Positions 5,871 through 12,964 of a stretch of 12,964 nt of DNA are shown here, piece by piece (the first letter of the stretch is position 1; each line of letters begins with the position of its first letter). Origin of the DNA: Myxococcales bacterium (lineage in GTDB: Bacteria > Myxococcota > Polyangia > HGW-17 > SLPX01). The stretch spans positions 1 to 12,964 of the forward strand of contig SLPX01000083.1 of the NCBI GenBank assembly GCA_007131745.1, read 5' to 3'. Made by a program: the position numbers and the translations under genes. The notes beneath the pieces were generated by a model. That model did not search any database and was not told the DNA's origin. It worked only from the letters and a program-made list of their open reading frames with translations.

Positions 5871-8144
5871 ATGACGAACAAAAACATGAAAGACAATAAG
5901 ATAGATAGGCAAGAGACCCGACGGGAGAACGGAACACGGTTTTCCGTTAAAGGCATGACTTGCGCGAACTGCGCGGGAAACGTTGAGCGCGCGCTGGGAA
6001 AGGTCGAGGGCGTGACTTTTGCAGCGGTCAACCTGGCGACCGAAACCGCGTTCGTAAAAGCCGGACCGGGTGTAGAACGAGAACAACTCGAACGAGCGGT
6101 TGCGGGAGCCGGGTACAAAGTTTCTTATGAGCGGGTGGAGGACCTGGACAGAAAACGGTATGAGGCTGCAAAGAGGGAACTCATACTTGGCTGGGTGGTA
6201 ACCCTTCCGCTTATGGTGCTGATGGCCGTTCACATGGCGGGAGTCCACATTGCCGGGTTTACCTGGATGGAGTTGCTGGGCGCGGGGTTTGTCATTTTGA
6301 CTGCGGGGAGGCGGACTTTGAAGGGCGCGTGGACCGCGGCGATTCATGGACATTCAAACATGGATACGCTGATCGTTGCAGGAGCGACCGCGTCGTGGGC
6401 CACAGCCGCGTTGCACCTGGCCGGGGTCGCCATCCATTCCTTCGGCGCTATAGGAGCGATGATCGTGACCCTTCACGTCACCGGGCGGTTTATCGAATCC
6501 CGCTTGAGGGACCGAGCGTCCAAGGCGACCAAGGCGCTGCTCTCCATTCAGGCGGAAGAAGCACGGGTTGTTGCCGAAACGGACGAAGAGAAGGTTAAGC
6601 GCGGTGGGGACGCTGAGATGAAGATCCCGATCGACGCGGTGAAAAAAGGGTTTGTTTTGAGGGTGCTCCCCGGGGAACGAATTCCCGCCGACGGGGTTGT
6701 CACGCGGGGCGGATCTTCGGTGGATGAATCCGTGATCACCGGAGAGGCAGTGCCGGTGAAAAAGAATGTAAACGACAATGTCACCGGGGGATCGATGAAC
6801 CTTACCGGAACAATGGATATCCGGGTGACCCGAGTCGGAGACGATGCCTTTCTTTCGAAAATGATCCGGCTGGTGGAGGAGGCCCAGGGAACAAAGGTAC
6901 CGATCCAGGCCCTGGCCGACAAAATTACAAAGTATTTCGTTCCCGGAATAATCGTCGCAGCGCTTCTGAGCGGCGTGGTTTGGTACCTGGCCGTGGATCA
7001 TCTGTCGGGTCTTTTAACCTGGGCCGGAAGATACATCCCATGGGTGCTCGATTCTCGCGCTCCGCTCACTGTGGGAGTCTTTGCATTCGTGTCCACCCTG
7101 GTGATCGCATGCCCTTGCGCTCTGGGACTGGCGACTCCCATGGCGCTCATAGCGGGCACGGGCAAAGCTTCACGAGCGGGTCTGATAATCAGGAACGCTG
7201 AAGCTATTTCAACAGCAAAAGACGTGCGCACAGTGGTGCTGGACAAGACCGGGACGCTTACGGAAGGCCGGCCTCGGGTGGTGAAACACAATCTTGATGA
7301 AGAGACGGCCCGAGTCGCGGCCGCGGCCGAATTGCAGTCCAATCATCCCCTTGCAAAAGCAGTGTCCGCCATGTTTGAGGATCAACCCGAGACGGGCGAC
7401 TACATGGAGATTGATCCGGCCGAAATCACAGGACTGGAAGAACGTGCCGGTGAAGGGTTGTTTTTCAAGTGGAGGGAAGAAGATTTTTTCATCGGAAAAC
7501 CCGAAGACTCGGATGCTGGAGTGTACAGAACGCATCTTGAACTGGGCCGAACAGTCGTGGAAGTGCGGAGAAACAACGGACTTGCAGGATTTATTGCCAT
7601 TGAGGACCCGATACGCAAAGACAGCGCTGCCGCAGTTGAAAATCTGAAGTCGCTCAACATCCGACCCGTGATGGCCACGGGAGACAACGACATCACAGCG
7701 CGGGCGGTGGCGAAAAAAGCTGGTATCGAAAGGGTGCACGCTGGGTTGCGCCCCGAGGAAAAACTGGAACTGGTGAGAAGATACGGAGCGGAAGGCAAGG
7801 TTTTGATGGTGGGCGACGGCATGAACGACGCGGCGGCCATCAAGGGCGCGGACATCGGCGTGGCCGTCGGAACCGGCGCGGACCTGGCGCTTGACAGCGC
7901 GGATATCATAATCGTCAAAGGTGGAATTCCCAAGGTATATGAAGCAATCCGCATCTCGCGAAAGACCTACAAGGTGATCAAGCAGAACCTCTTCTGGGCT
8001 TTTGCTTATAATCTCATTGCCATCCCCCTTGCAATGTCGGCCCTGCTGCATCCAGTGGTGGCAGAGGCTGCCATGGCTTTTTCCTCCATTTCCGTGGTGG
8101 CCAACTCGGGCCGCATCGCATCAAAGAACGGAAAAGGTGTCTGA
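5871..8144 (+). CDS. copA: Cu+-exporting P1B-type ATPase (CopA family)
   Basis: Inner-membrane ATP-driven pump that moves Cu+ out of the cytoplasm. Numbering is from the ATG at 5871 (757 residues). A single N-terminal heavy-metal-binding domain carries GMTCANC at 28-34. The membrane segments include the ion-binding CPC in ACPCALGLATP (CPC at 414-416). The actuator-domain loop is VITGE (288-292), the phosphorylation site DKTGTLT has Asp458, the nucleotide domain has the His-Pro pair in SNHPLAKA, and the hinge is GDGMNDAAAI. Conserved YN in FAYNLIAIP and MAFSSISVVANS in the last two helices fit the Cu+ (P1B-1) subgroup rather than Zn/Cd pumps. Length is normal for a one-domain CopA. A TTG at 5856 would add five residues; GAAGG at 5851-5855 fits neither start ideally, so the start is uncertain by a few codons (5889 is a third option). 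No chaperone or CueR-like gene lies beside it. Confidence 0.95.
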   Translation: MTNKNMKDNKIDRQETRRENGTRFSVKGMTCANCAGNVERALGKVEGVTFAAVNLATETAFVKAGPGVEREQLERAVAGAGYKVSYERVEDLDRKRYEAAKRELILGWVVTLPLMVLMAVHMAGVHIAGFTWMELLGAGFVILTAGRRTLKGAWTAAIHGHSNMDTLIVAGATASWATAALHLAGVAIHSFGAIGAMIVTLHVTGRFIESRLRDRASKATKALLSIQAEEARVVAETDEEKVKRGGDAEMKIPIDAVKKGFVLRVLPGERIPADGVVTRGGSSVDESVITGEAVPVKKNVNDNVTGGSMNLTGTMDIRVTRVGDDAFLSKMIRLVEEAQGTKVPIQALADKITKYFVPGIIVAALLSGVVWYLAVDHLSGLLTWAGRYIPWVLDSRAPLTVGVFAFVSTLVIACPCALGLATPMALIAGTGKASRAGLIIRNAEAISTAKDVRTVVLDKTGTLTEGRPRVVKHNLDEETARVAAAAELQSNHPLAKAVSAMFEDQPETGDYMEIDPAEITGLEERAGEGLFFKWREEDFFIGKPEDSDAGVYRTHLELGRTVVEVRRNNGLAGFIAIEDPIRKDSAAAVENLKSLNIRPVMATGDNDITARAVAKKAGIERVHAGLRPEEKLELVRRYGAEGKVLMVGDGMNDAAAIKGADIGVAVGTGADLALDSADIIIVKGGIPKVYEAIRISRKTYKVIKQNLFWAFAYNLIAIPLAMSALLHPVVAEAAMAFSSISVVANSGRIASKNGKGV

Positions 8145-8207
8145 AATTCGCAAATAGGTTTTTGGTCGTTCTGGACGAGCGAAGCGGTTTCGTGGCATAA
8201 AGCCGTT

Positions 8208-9005
8208 ATGCGTTATTGCGTCCTGGGCTCAGGCTCCAATGGAAATTGTTGTGTCGTGAAACATGAATCCGCAGTGATCCTGGTGGACGCGGGGTTGGGG
8301 CCGCTTGTGCTGAAGAAACGGTTGAGTTCCATGGGAATCGCTTTGCAGGAAATCACCCACGTGCTGCTGACACATGAACACTGGGATCACACAAGGGGGC
8401 TGAGGGGACTTTGCAAGAGATCTCCCGGAATCGTGGTGGCCGGCACGCGGGGAACGCTGTCGAGGCTGGATTTGGAAATCGAGGCCGAACGCGCGGCGCT
8501 GAATCCGAAGCAGGCATACGATATCAACGGAATCACCGTGCATTCATTTCCCACATCACACGACAGCGCGGCTTCTTTGGGTTTTCGCATCGAAAGCCCG
8601 GGCGGAGTGTTGGGAGTGGCGACCGATCTCGGAACCTACGACGATTCGGTCGTGGAAGCGTTGAAAGGAGCAAACGGGCTTGTCCTGGAAGCTAACCATT
8701 GCAGCGCTATGCTGGACATGGGACCCTACCCTGCGTTCTTGAAACGGCGAGTTGCAGGAAAAACAGGGCATCTCAGCAACGCTCAGTGCAGGAGTTTATT
8801 GGAGCGCATTCTTCCTTCGAATCCCGCTGTTTCCGTGACATTCGCTCATATAAGCGCGGTGAACAACGCGGCTCATAATATATGGAAAACCCTGTCACCG
8901 CTTTTTCCGGGCGCCAAAAAACCGGCGAACTGGAATCTTGGGGATCGAAAAAAAGCGCTCGCGCCCGTGGATTGCACAACCCAGCTCTCGTTTAAGGGTT
9001 TTTAA
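8208..9005 (+). CDS. WalJ/YycJ-like metallo-beta-lactamase-fold hydrolase
   Basis: A 265-residue cytoplasmic protein of the metallo-beta-lactamase fold, WalJ/YycJ (VicX) type; characterised relatives are DNA exonucleases. The N-terminus MRYCVLGSGSNGN matches the usual family start, which supports this ATG despite a poor ribosome binding site. Metal ligands are THEHWDH (H56-x-H58-x-D60-H61), His118-Asp119 in TSHDS, Asp140 in ATDLG, and probably the His of EANHCSAM; the family usually reads NHD there. The family motif GHLSN is at 187-191, followed by an AHISAVNN segment matching the HLSxxNN signature. Length is that of a complete family member. It lies 63 bases after the copper-pump gene on the same strand, so co-transcription is possible, but I see no functional link. 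The walK/walR two-component genes that accompany it in Firmicutes are absent here. Confidence 0.88.
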   Translation: MRYCVLGSGSNGNCCVVKHESAVILVDAGLGPLVLKKRLSSMGIALQEITHVLLTHEHWDHTRGLRGLCKRSPGIVVAGTRGTLSRLDLEIEAERAALNPKQAYDINGITVHSFPTSHDSAASLGFRIESPGGVLGVATDLGTYDDSVVEALKGANGLVLEANHCSAMLDMGPYPAFLKRRVAGKTGHLSNAQCRSLLERILPSNPAVSVTFAHISAVNNAAHNIWKTLSPLFPGAKKPANWNLGDRKKALAPVDCTTQLSFKGF

Positions 9006-9007
9006 AC
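8990..9007. terminator. Weak palindrome over the 3' end of the nuclease gene
   Basis: GTTTAA (8990-8995) and TTAAAC (9002-9007) form an AT-rich inverted repeat with a 6-base GGGTTT loop that spans the TAA stop. It lies at the junction with a convergent gene and might help end transcription, but the stem is weak. Confidence 0.2.
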
Positions 9008-9065
9008 AGAGTATCGCGTTGAGTTTAGGACAAACATGTTCGCAGGGCCGCAGAGGCGTGTTCGG

Positions 9066-10526
9066 TCAAAACGCCTGCTGGGTGGCTATCATCAAGTCAA
9101 ACGACCTGAACGGCTCAAGGGTATAGCAGAGGTCCACACGCAACACCGCCTTGTAGAACGGAATGAAAATACCTCTGAACCCGGCTCCGATACTCCACAA
9201 CATCCCACCCGACTCCGTGGTTGCATGTTCCAGCGAACCGGCCATGGAACCCATCTCGGTAAAAGCCACACCCTGCATCCTGAGAGTCTTGCCCCTAAAA
9301 ACTCTGTGAAGCTTGGATACGATGGGAAATTCCACGGGAAGCAACCCGGTGCGGTATTCGAAACTTCCCGCGACATAGGACTTACCTATAAACTGGGCGT
9401 AGCGGAAACCGCGCAGGCCGGAAAAGGAGCCGAGTACGTATTCATCAAGGAAATTTCCCCCGTGAACATACCCCCCGTGTAGACGAGCGGCCAGGTTTCC
9501 GCCGCGCGGTCCGAAACGCCAGTAACCCCGCATGTCCCAGGTCAGACGAAGGAAATCCTCGGTGGAACCCAACGCCTTGAACGCTCCCGAAGCCCAGGCG
9601 GTGAGCTTGAGTCCGTGCATCAGGTAGTCATCGTACGAGACCTTTCCCAAGGAAACCATCAACCCGGTTACGGCCCTGCGTCCTCCCGCGGGCAAAACGT
9701 CGTCCAGGGGAGAGAGTTTTGCAAACTCAACGCTGTTCCACGAAAACTTCTGCCAGAGCTTGATTTCCACCCAGGGCACAGGCTCGCTTGCAATGGAAAC
9801 ATCGAACCATTGCGACTGCATCGCGTAGATATATTGTGGAGATGTTCGGGGGCCGTATACCGTTCTTATGGATCTGGAAAGCCCGCCGTCGATTCCAACT
9901 TGGAGCGGCAACCCCCAGAGCCGTGGAACCGACAGGTAGAGAATCCCCGAGGGGCGGCCGTCGAAAACAATGAAGTTGGCGTCCATCATGAACATCGCTC
10001 CCAGGATGTTCACGTCATACGCTCCGAAAACCAACTGGTAGCTCCCTCCCCCTCTGACGAAATTGAAATAAGGAAGAAGCGACCACTTGTCTCGCATGTA
10101 TATGATAAGCGAAACATTCTTTTCGCAGTGCTTTGCATAAACGCGCATATCGCGAAAAAGTTCTTCGTTGCGGATACGACGCATGTCTTCGTCGAAAATC
10201 TCCGCATCAAAAACCCTCCCCGCCGAAGTATCCATGAAATGATGCAACCTGGACGACCGGGTGCGACTCAAGCCTTCGAATCTTATGGAACGTACCAGCA
10301 GCCCGTGCAGGGATGAAAATGAGCGCAGCTTCCTGTACCCCGGCGGCGGCGAATAATCAGTTGCGCTCTTCTTTTCGTCGGCCCGGGTCGGAACGAATCC
10401 GGTTTTCACCCCCGCTTCTGAAAGAACTCCTTTTTGCGTTTTTTCCGCAGCGGCCGGAGAGGAAAGAATCGCGGCCCAACCCAGAACCGCAAAAAACACT
10501 GTTGGTTTCAAACTACAGCAATCCAA
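9066..10526 (-). CDS. Omp85/BamA-superfamily outer-membrane barrel protein with a single POTRA
   Basis: Predicted outer-membrane beta-barrel of 486 residues. The TTG at 10526 is preferred because GGAGGG (10531-10536) sits 4 bases upstream and because it yields a compact signal peptide (hydrophobic ~9-22, then SSPAAA). One POTRA-like domain spans ~78-145 (VRSIRFEGLSRTR ... FDAEIFDEDMRRIRNEELF ... VSLIIYMRDK). Family members that fold barrels (BamA) have five, so this is a short relative. The rest looks like a barrel of alternating strands, with the hallmark loop-6 motif GLRGF (LRGF at 371-374) followed by a strand with FEYRTG, and a terminal Phe as in outer-membrane targeting signals. Omp85 proteins insert or move polypeptides across the outer membrane. 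It follows the IPT lipoprotein gene on the same strand. A second frame-compatible start (TTG at 10583) overlaps that gene's stop as TTGA. Either way the pair looks co-transcribed, so the barrel may serve the lipoprotein. Confidence 0.8.
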   Translation of the reverse strand: MDCCSLKPTVFFAVLGWAAILSSPAAAEKTQKGVLSEAGVKTGFVPTRADEKKSATDYSPPPGYRKLRSFSSLHGLLVRSIRFEGLSRTRSSRLHHFMDTSAGRVFDAEIFDEDMRRIRNEELFRDMRVYAKHCEKNVSLIIYMRDKWSLLPYFNFVRGGGSYQLVFGAYDVNILGAMFMMDANFIVFDGRPSGILYLSVPRLWGLPLQVGIDGGLSRSIRTVYGPRTSPQYIYAMQSQWFDVSIASEPVPWVEIKLWQKFSWNSVEFAKLSPLDDVLPAGGRRAVTGLMVSLGKVSYDDYLMHGLKLTAWASGAFKALGSTEDFLRLTWDMRGYWRFGPRGGNLAARLHGGYVHGGNFLDEYVLGSFSGLRGFRYAQFIGKSYVAGSFEYRTGLLPVEFPIVSKLHRVFRGKTLRMQGVAFTEMGSMAGSLEHATTESGGMLWSIGAGFRGIFIPFYKAVLRVDLCYTLEPFRSFDLMIATQQAF

Positions 10527-10530
10527 CGAT

Positions 10531-10536
10531 CCCTCC
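10531..10536 (-). promoter_or_regulatory. Ribosome binding site favouring the TTG start at 10526
   Basis: On the minus strand GGAGGG lies 4 bases before TTG. The alternative TTG at 10583 has no comparable site and would add 19 polar residues before the signal peptide. Confidence 0.6.
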
Positions 10537-10579
10537 GATTTTCCAGAATGCGCATTGAAATCAAGAGTGTCTTTTGAAG

Positions 10580-12619
10580 TCAATATCCGGGCGCGCCGAA
10601 TTGAAACCCGTAATATGAAGCCGCTGCGGCCGTCCAGTAGCGGCTGTTCATGTAGCGATAGGTGAAATCATTGAACTCCATGCCCGGTACGATCTGCGAA
10701 AACAAGTACCACAACATCGGCCCGGCGGGAAAACCCTGGAGATCGCCTACACCGGCCAAATCAGGAAGAGTAAAGGAATTAACGTTTCCGTCCAGGTAAA
10801 ACCTCCAGAAAGGATCCCCCTTGGGATAAGTCCTGATGTAAACAACTTGGAATGATGGTTCTATCCCGCCCCCGGTCCACGTCAACCGTCTGTCGGTGAG
10901 CACCCCGCCTTCCTCGGGTGAAATCGGCAAGGGAATGGACAAGAAACCGCCCACCGTAATGGGGTCGGGAGAAAAAATATTCACGTCTCTTACAAAGACT
11001 TCCGAGTACGGATAGGTGCCGTAATTGTACGCCTGGGCCTTCAAAGAATAACTGCTGTCGCTAATGGGACCGAATGTGGGCGCGAGGTTTTCAAACCTCA
11101 CCGTTTCCGTGGCATCGGTTGTCTCAGCCACCAGGACGGGCCTGATCATGAAACCGTCTCCACCCATGTCCAGGAAAAGGCTCGTTCGATAAACTACCGG
11201 ACCTGATTCCTGGTCAAGCGGAGGCGGATCCTCCAACTGAACATCGAGCGACCGGCTGAGCATCATATCCACCCAAATATCCGCCTCGTAGTTCTCACCC
11301 GGCGCGGTGTTGATACCCCTGTGCACACCCAGCATGATAGGAATGAAATGTCGCGTGGTTTCATTTTCCATTCCGGCCAGTACATAGACTGCGTAGGAAC
11401 CCGGCCTGGTGAAAATCGAATACGCGAAACCCGTCTCGCAGCTTGCGCCTTCCTTGATGATTCCGCCCGTGCCGGGGCTGGGAGTCGCCATGTTGACACT
11501 CGAAACCGTCTGAAAAACCTTCATCGTTCTGACATATCCGGGTTCGGGGGGTGGGAGAATGGTTCCCCAGTCACATGGATCACCCGTAGGTTCAATTCCG
11601 CTGAAATAGATCATCCCGTGAACATAGGAAAAAGAAATCCCCGGAAAACCCCCACTTCCGGGATCCGGCGGAATAATCGGAGTCATGAACGCGGTCAACT
11701 CACGCGCGTCGAAAGAAACAAAAGACACCCGCTCGTACTCGGGATGCGCGCCCGTCATCATCTGGGGCCCTGTAAGCTCGGGGTCCGAAAAAACTATCCT
11801 TCCGGCAGCGTCCGTATAACCCTGGTAGGGCGTTGACTTGGAAGACCCGAGAATAACGAAAGCCCCTTCAATGGGTTCGGTAGTGTACGCATCCAGCAGG
11901 CTGATGGAAAGCTCGCCTTGAATAGGCCCTCCTCCCATCCCTCCGTTTACAGGGTCGGAGCCGGCATAATACTCGAACCCATCGGGAACCTCCCAGGTGC
12001 TGTCCGAGCTCTTCACTCTTACCACTGCGGAACCAGCGGCTCCGGGCGGGGTCCGGCCCGTGATCATCGCTGAATTAACAACTCTTATATCCTCCAGCTC
12101 CTTATTGTTGAACGTCACCACCGAGGTCGCGTCGAAAGTGGTGTCCGTCCCTACGATCCGCACGAAAGTCCCGCCGTTCACCGTTCCAGATGGAGGATCA
12201 ACGTGAAACGCGTTGTAGTGGAAGCCGTCTTCCAATAATGCAAACGCGCCCATCGGGTTCTGGATCTTTATGTCCACGTGCCCTACCGGACCAACCGGCG
12301 TCTTGCATAAAATTCGGTTTCTATCCACGACCTGGATGGTGGAATGATCCACCAGGTTTTCCCCGAACCATACCTTGGATCCCTGCTCAAAACCGGTGCC
12401 CCGCAGCGTCACCATGGTTCCACCGCCGGTCGGCCCGTTGTTCGGTTCCGCGTAACTTATGAAAAACTTGTCCTCAACGGTTACATCAGGGTCCCAGACC
12501 CGCGCATCCCTTTGCCCACTCCCCGGCCCTTCGCCGCCGGAACACGCAAGGGCAAACAAGACAAACGCCGGACAAACCCCTGTTATCAACGCAACGAGGT
12601 GTCTGCCCAGTATTTCCAT
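10580..12619 (-). CDS. IPT/TIG-domain surface lipoprotein
   Basis: Predicted exported lipoprotein of 679 residues, numbered from the ATG at 12619. The signal peptide (MEILGRH, hydrophobic 8-25) ends in a consensus lipobox, LFALAC, with Cys26, followed by a Gly/Ser linker. Two Ig-like IPT/TIG domains follow: ~52-137 (EPNNGPTGGGTMVTLRGTGF ... VWFGE ... GFHYNA) and ~138-219 (PPSGTVNGGTFVRIVGTD ... VVTFNN ... GFEYYA). A carboxypeptidase-regulatory-like fold sits at ~235-310 (DAYTTEPIEGAFVILG ... TDAAGRIVF). The remaining ~370 residues are beta-rich and unrecognised. IPT domains serve as adhesion or structural modules in extracellular proteins; I cannot name a ligand. The start is chosen because AAGGA lies 8 bases upstream and the signal peptide is compact. 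The frame stays open to a GTG at 12709, but those extra 30 codons are mostly a 9-base tandem repeat encoding Lys/Thr. The next gene on this strand is an Omp85-family barrel. Confidence 0.82.
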   Translation of the reverse strand: MEILGRHLVALITGVCPAFVLFALACSGGEGPGSGQRDARVWDPDVTVEDKFFISYAEPNNGPTGGGTMVTLRGTGFEQGSKVWFGENLVDHSTIQVVDRNRILCKTPVGPVGHVDIKIQNPMGAFALLEDGFHYNAFHVDPPSGTVNGGTFVRIVGTDTTFDATSVVTFNNKELEDIRVVNSAMITGRTPPGAAGSAVVRVKSSDSTWEVPDGFEYYAGSDPVNGGMGGGPIQGELSISLLDAYTTEPIEGAFVILGSSKSTPYQGYTDAAGRIVFSDPELTGPQMMTGAHPEYERVSFVSFDARELTAFMTPIIPPDPGSGGFPGISFSYVHGMIYFSGIEPTGDPCDWGTILPPPEPGYVRTMKVFQTVSSVNMATPSPGTGGIIKEGASCETGFAYSIFTRPGSYAVYVLAGMENETTRHFIPIMLGVHRGINTAPGENYEADIWVDMMLSRSLDVQLEDPPPLDQESGPVVYRTSLFLDMGGDGFMIRPVLVAETTDATETVRFENLAPTFGPISDSSYSLKAQAYNYGTYPYSEVFVRDVNIFSPDPITVGGFLSIPLPISPEEGGVLTDRRLTWTGGGIEPSFQVVYIRTYPKGDPFWRFYLDGNVNSFTLPDLAGVGDLQGFPAGPMLWYLFSQIVPGMEFNDFTYRYMNSRYWTAAAASYYGFQFGAPGY

Positions 12620-12625
12620 CTTTCC

Positions 12626-12679
12626 AATCCTTTTAGTTTCTTTAGTCTTGTTAGTCTTTTTAGTCCTTTTAATCATTTT
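12626..12679. repeat. Six imperfect 9-base tandem repeats before the IPT lipoprotein start
   Basis: Units on the plus strand: AATCCTTTT, AGTTTCTTT, AGTCTTGTT, AGTCTTTTT, AGTCCTTTT, AATCATTTT. The consensus is near AGTCTTTTT (AAAAAGACT on the coding strand). The array is AT-rich in otherwise GC-rich surroundings and ends 6 bases before the ATG at 12619. If translated from an upstream start it would encode KRT/KKT/NKT/KET triplets. Confidence 0.75.
12628..12632 (-). promoter_or_regulatory. Ribosome binding site favouring the ATG at 12619
   Basis: AAGGA on the minus strand (TCCTT at 12628-12632) lies 8 bases before the ATG. It sits inside the first unit of the 9-base tandem repeat, so the repeat supplies the ribosome binding site. 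Confidence 0.55.
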
Positions 12680-12871
12680 AACCATAGGCGCCCCCTTAGC
12701 CGGACTCACCCGCGTTTTCTTCTTTCAGCAAAAACCAAATCTCTAAACAATTATTCAACAACATTTCATCCCATTCATTTCGCCGCCCGGCTCGTTGTCA
12801 AAACCTGCCTGCACCAATTTCATGCGGGACACAAAACAGCATACCACACATTCACACCATCACAATAGGCG

Positions 12872-12964
12872 ATGGACAAATCACCATCCGGCGTTTCCCG
12901 CAGCCCGGAAAAACACTGCTTCGGGATCCATCCCACGATCCCGGATCGAGCGAGCCTGTTTATT
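12872..12964 (+). CDS. Possible 5' fragment of a gene running off the right edge
   Basis: An ATG at 12872 opens a frame with no stop for 31 codons to the end of the window (MDKSPSGVSRSPEK...). It is divergent from the lipoprotein operon, which is a normal place for a gene start. However, there is no clear ribosome binding site, the protein is not recognised, and a hairpin falls within it, so this may be non-coding. Confidence 0.2.
   Translation, partial: MDKSPSGVSRSPEKHCFGIHPTIPDRASLFI
12922..12943. repeat. GC-rich hairpin near the right edge
   Basis: CGGGATC (12922-12928) and GATCCCG (12937-12943) form a perfect 7-bp stem with an 8-base loop. Just before it, CCCG (12904-12907) could pair with CGGG (12922-12925) in an alternative fold. 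Such an element near a contig end could be a dispersed repeat that stopped assembly. Confidence 0.35.

Larger units (their letters stand above)
12620..12964. other. Upstream region and right edge without a firm gene
   Basis: Besides the 9-base repeats at 12626-12679, this 345-base stretch holds a minus-strand TTGACA hexamer (12796-12801) that could be the -35 of the lipoprotein operon. The hexamer 17 bases on, ATGAAT, is a poor -10. A hairpin lies at 12922-12943, and a short plus-strand frame from 12872 runs off the edge. I see no tRNA and no other coding signal. Confidence 0.4.

Noticed and set aside
7209..8051. Minus-strand 280-codon frame within copA
   Set aside because: It is antisense to the conserved phosphorylation and hinge motifs of the ATPase; GC-rich genes often have such mirror frames.
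1860..8144. A functional copper link between the MopE-like tail of the first lipoprotein and CopA
   Set aside because: The tail resembles MopE motifs only loosely, the genes are ~3.7 kb apart in different units, and no copper-specific residues (Met/His clusters) stand out.
9615..10316. Plus-strand 233-codon frame over the Omp85 gene
   Set aside because: It has no ribosome binding site or domain, and the opposite strand carries the POTRA, LRGF and terminal Phe signals.
12626..12679. CRISPR-like array
   Set aside because: Units are only 9 bases, directly adjacent without spacers, and no cas gene is present; this is a simple tandem repeat.
12620..12709. N-terminal extension of the IPT lipoprotein to the GTG at 12709
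   Set aside because: It would put ~30 residues of Lys/Thr repeat before a complete lipoprotein signal peptide; the ATG at 12619 has its own ribosome binding site.
12773..12801. Complete sigma70 promoter for the IPT-Omp85 operon
   Set aside because: The TTGACA is perfect, but the hexamer 17 bases downstream (ATGAAT) matches only half of the -10 consensus.

Overview
The window looks like one metagenome-style contig of moderate GC. It carries nine protein-coding genes or gene pieces and no RNA gene that I can see. The bulk of it (about 300 to 12964) suggests a Deltaproteobacteria/Myxococcota-like Gram-negative. The reasons are a von Willebrand-type lipoprotein with a DNSHSM metal site and a cysteine-rich CNDGIDND tail, an FHA-GGDEF diguanylate cyclase, an IPT/TIG-domain lipoprotein, and an Omp85-type outer-membrane barrel. 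These are recognised from family motifs, not from any search, so the phylum is an inference.

The first ~290 bases are different. They hold the 3' end of a ribosomal protein bS6 gene at about 21% GC (62 of 297 bases by hand count). The sequence then changes within roughly 20 bases to GC-rich coding sequence with different codon choice. I read this as a possible join of two genomes inside a purine-rich tract, or less likely as real horizontal transfer.

Layout: (1) 3-296, tail of rpsF, overlapping by ATGA the start of (2) a secreted VWA-like, cysteine-rich lipoprotein (293-2152), followed 18 bases later by (3) a periplasmic or secreted protein with about four SH3-like repeats (2171-3319). (4) Converging on them from the minus strand is an FHA-GGDEF diguanylate cyclase (3359-4327). 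(5) A ~340-base AT-richer spacer follows, with a good sigma70-like promoter and a leader hairpin. It serves (6) an unrecognised exported protein with an internal duplication (4672-5676). (7) Next come a CopA-type Cu+-exporting ATPase (5871-8144) and (8) a WalJ/YycJ-like metallo-beta-lactamase-fold nuclease (8208-9005), both on the plus strand. (9) On the minus strand, reading leftwards from 12619, an IPT-domain lipoprotein is followed by a one-POTRA Omp85-family barrel protein; the two form an apparent operon. The right end (12620-12964) has a 9-base tandem repeat upstream of the lipoprotein start, a hairpin, and a short frame open to the edge.

Most gene products are predicted to act at the cell envelope: two lipoproteins, an SH3 protein, an exported orphan protein, an outer-membrane barrel and a metal pump. 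The strongest leads are the composition break, the lipoprotein/Omp85 pair, the duplicated orphan protein with its own promoter and leader, and the altered product-inhibition site plus possible phospho-tail in the diguanylate cyclase. I see no clear evidence of a wholly new multi-gene system.
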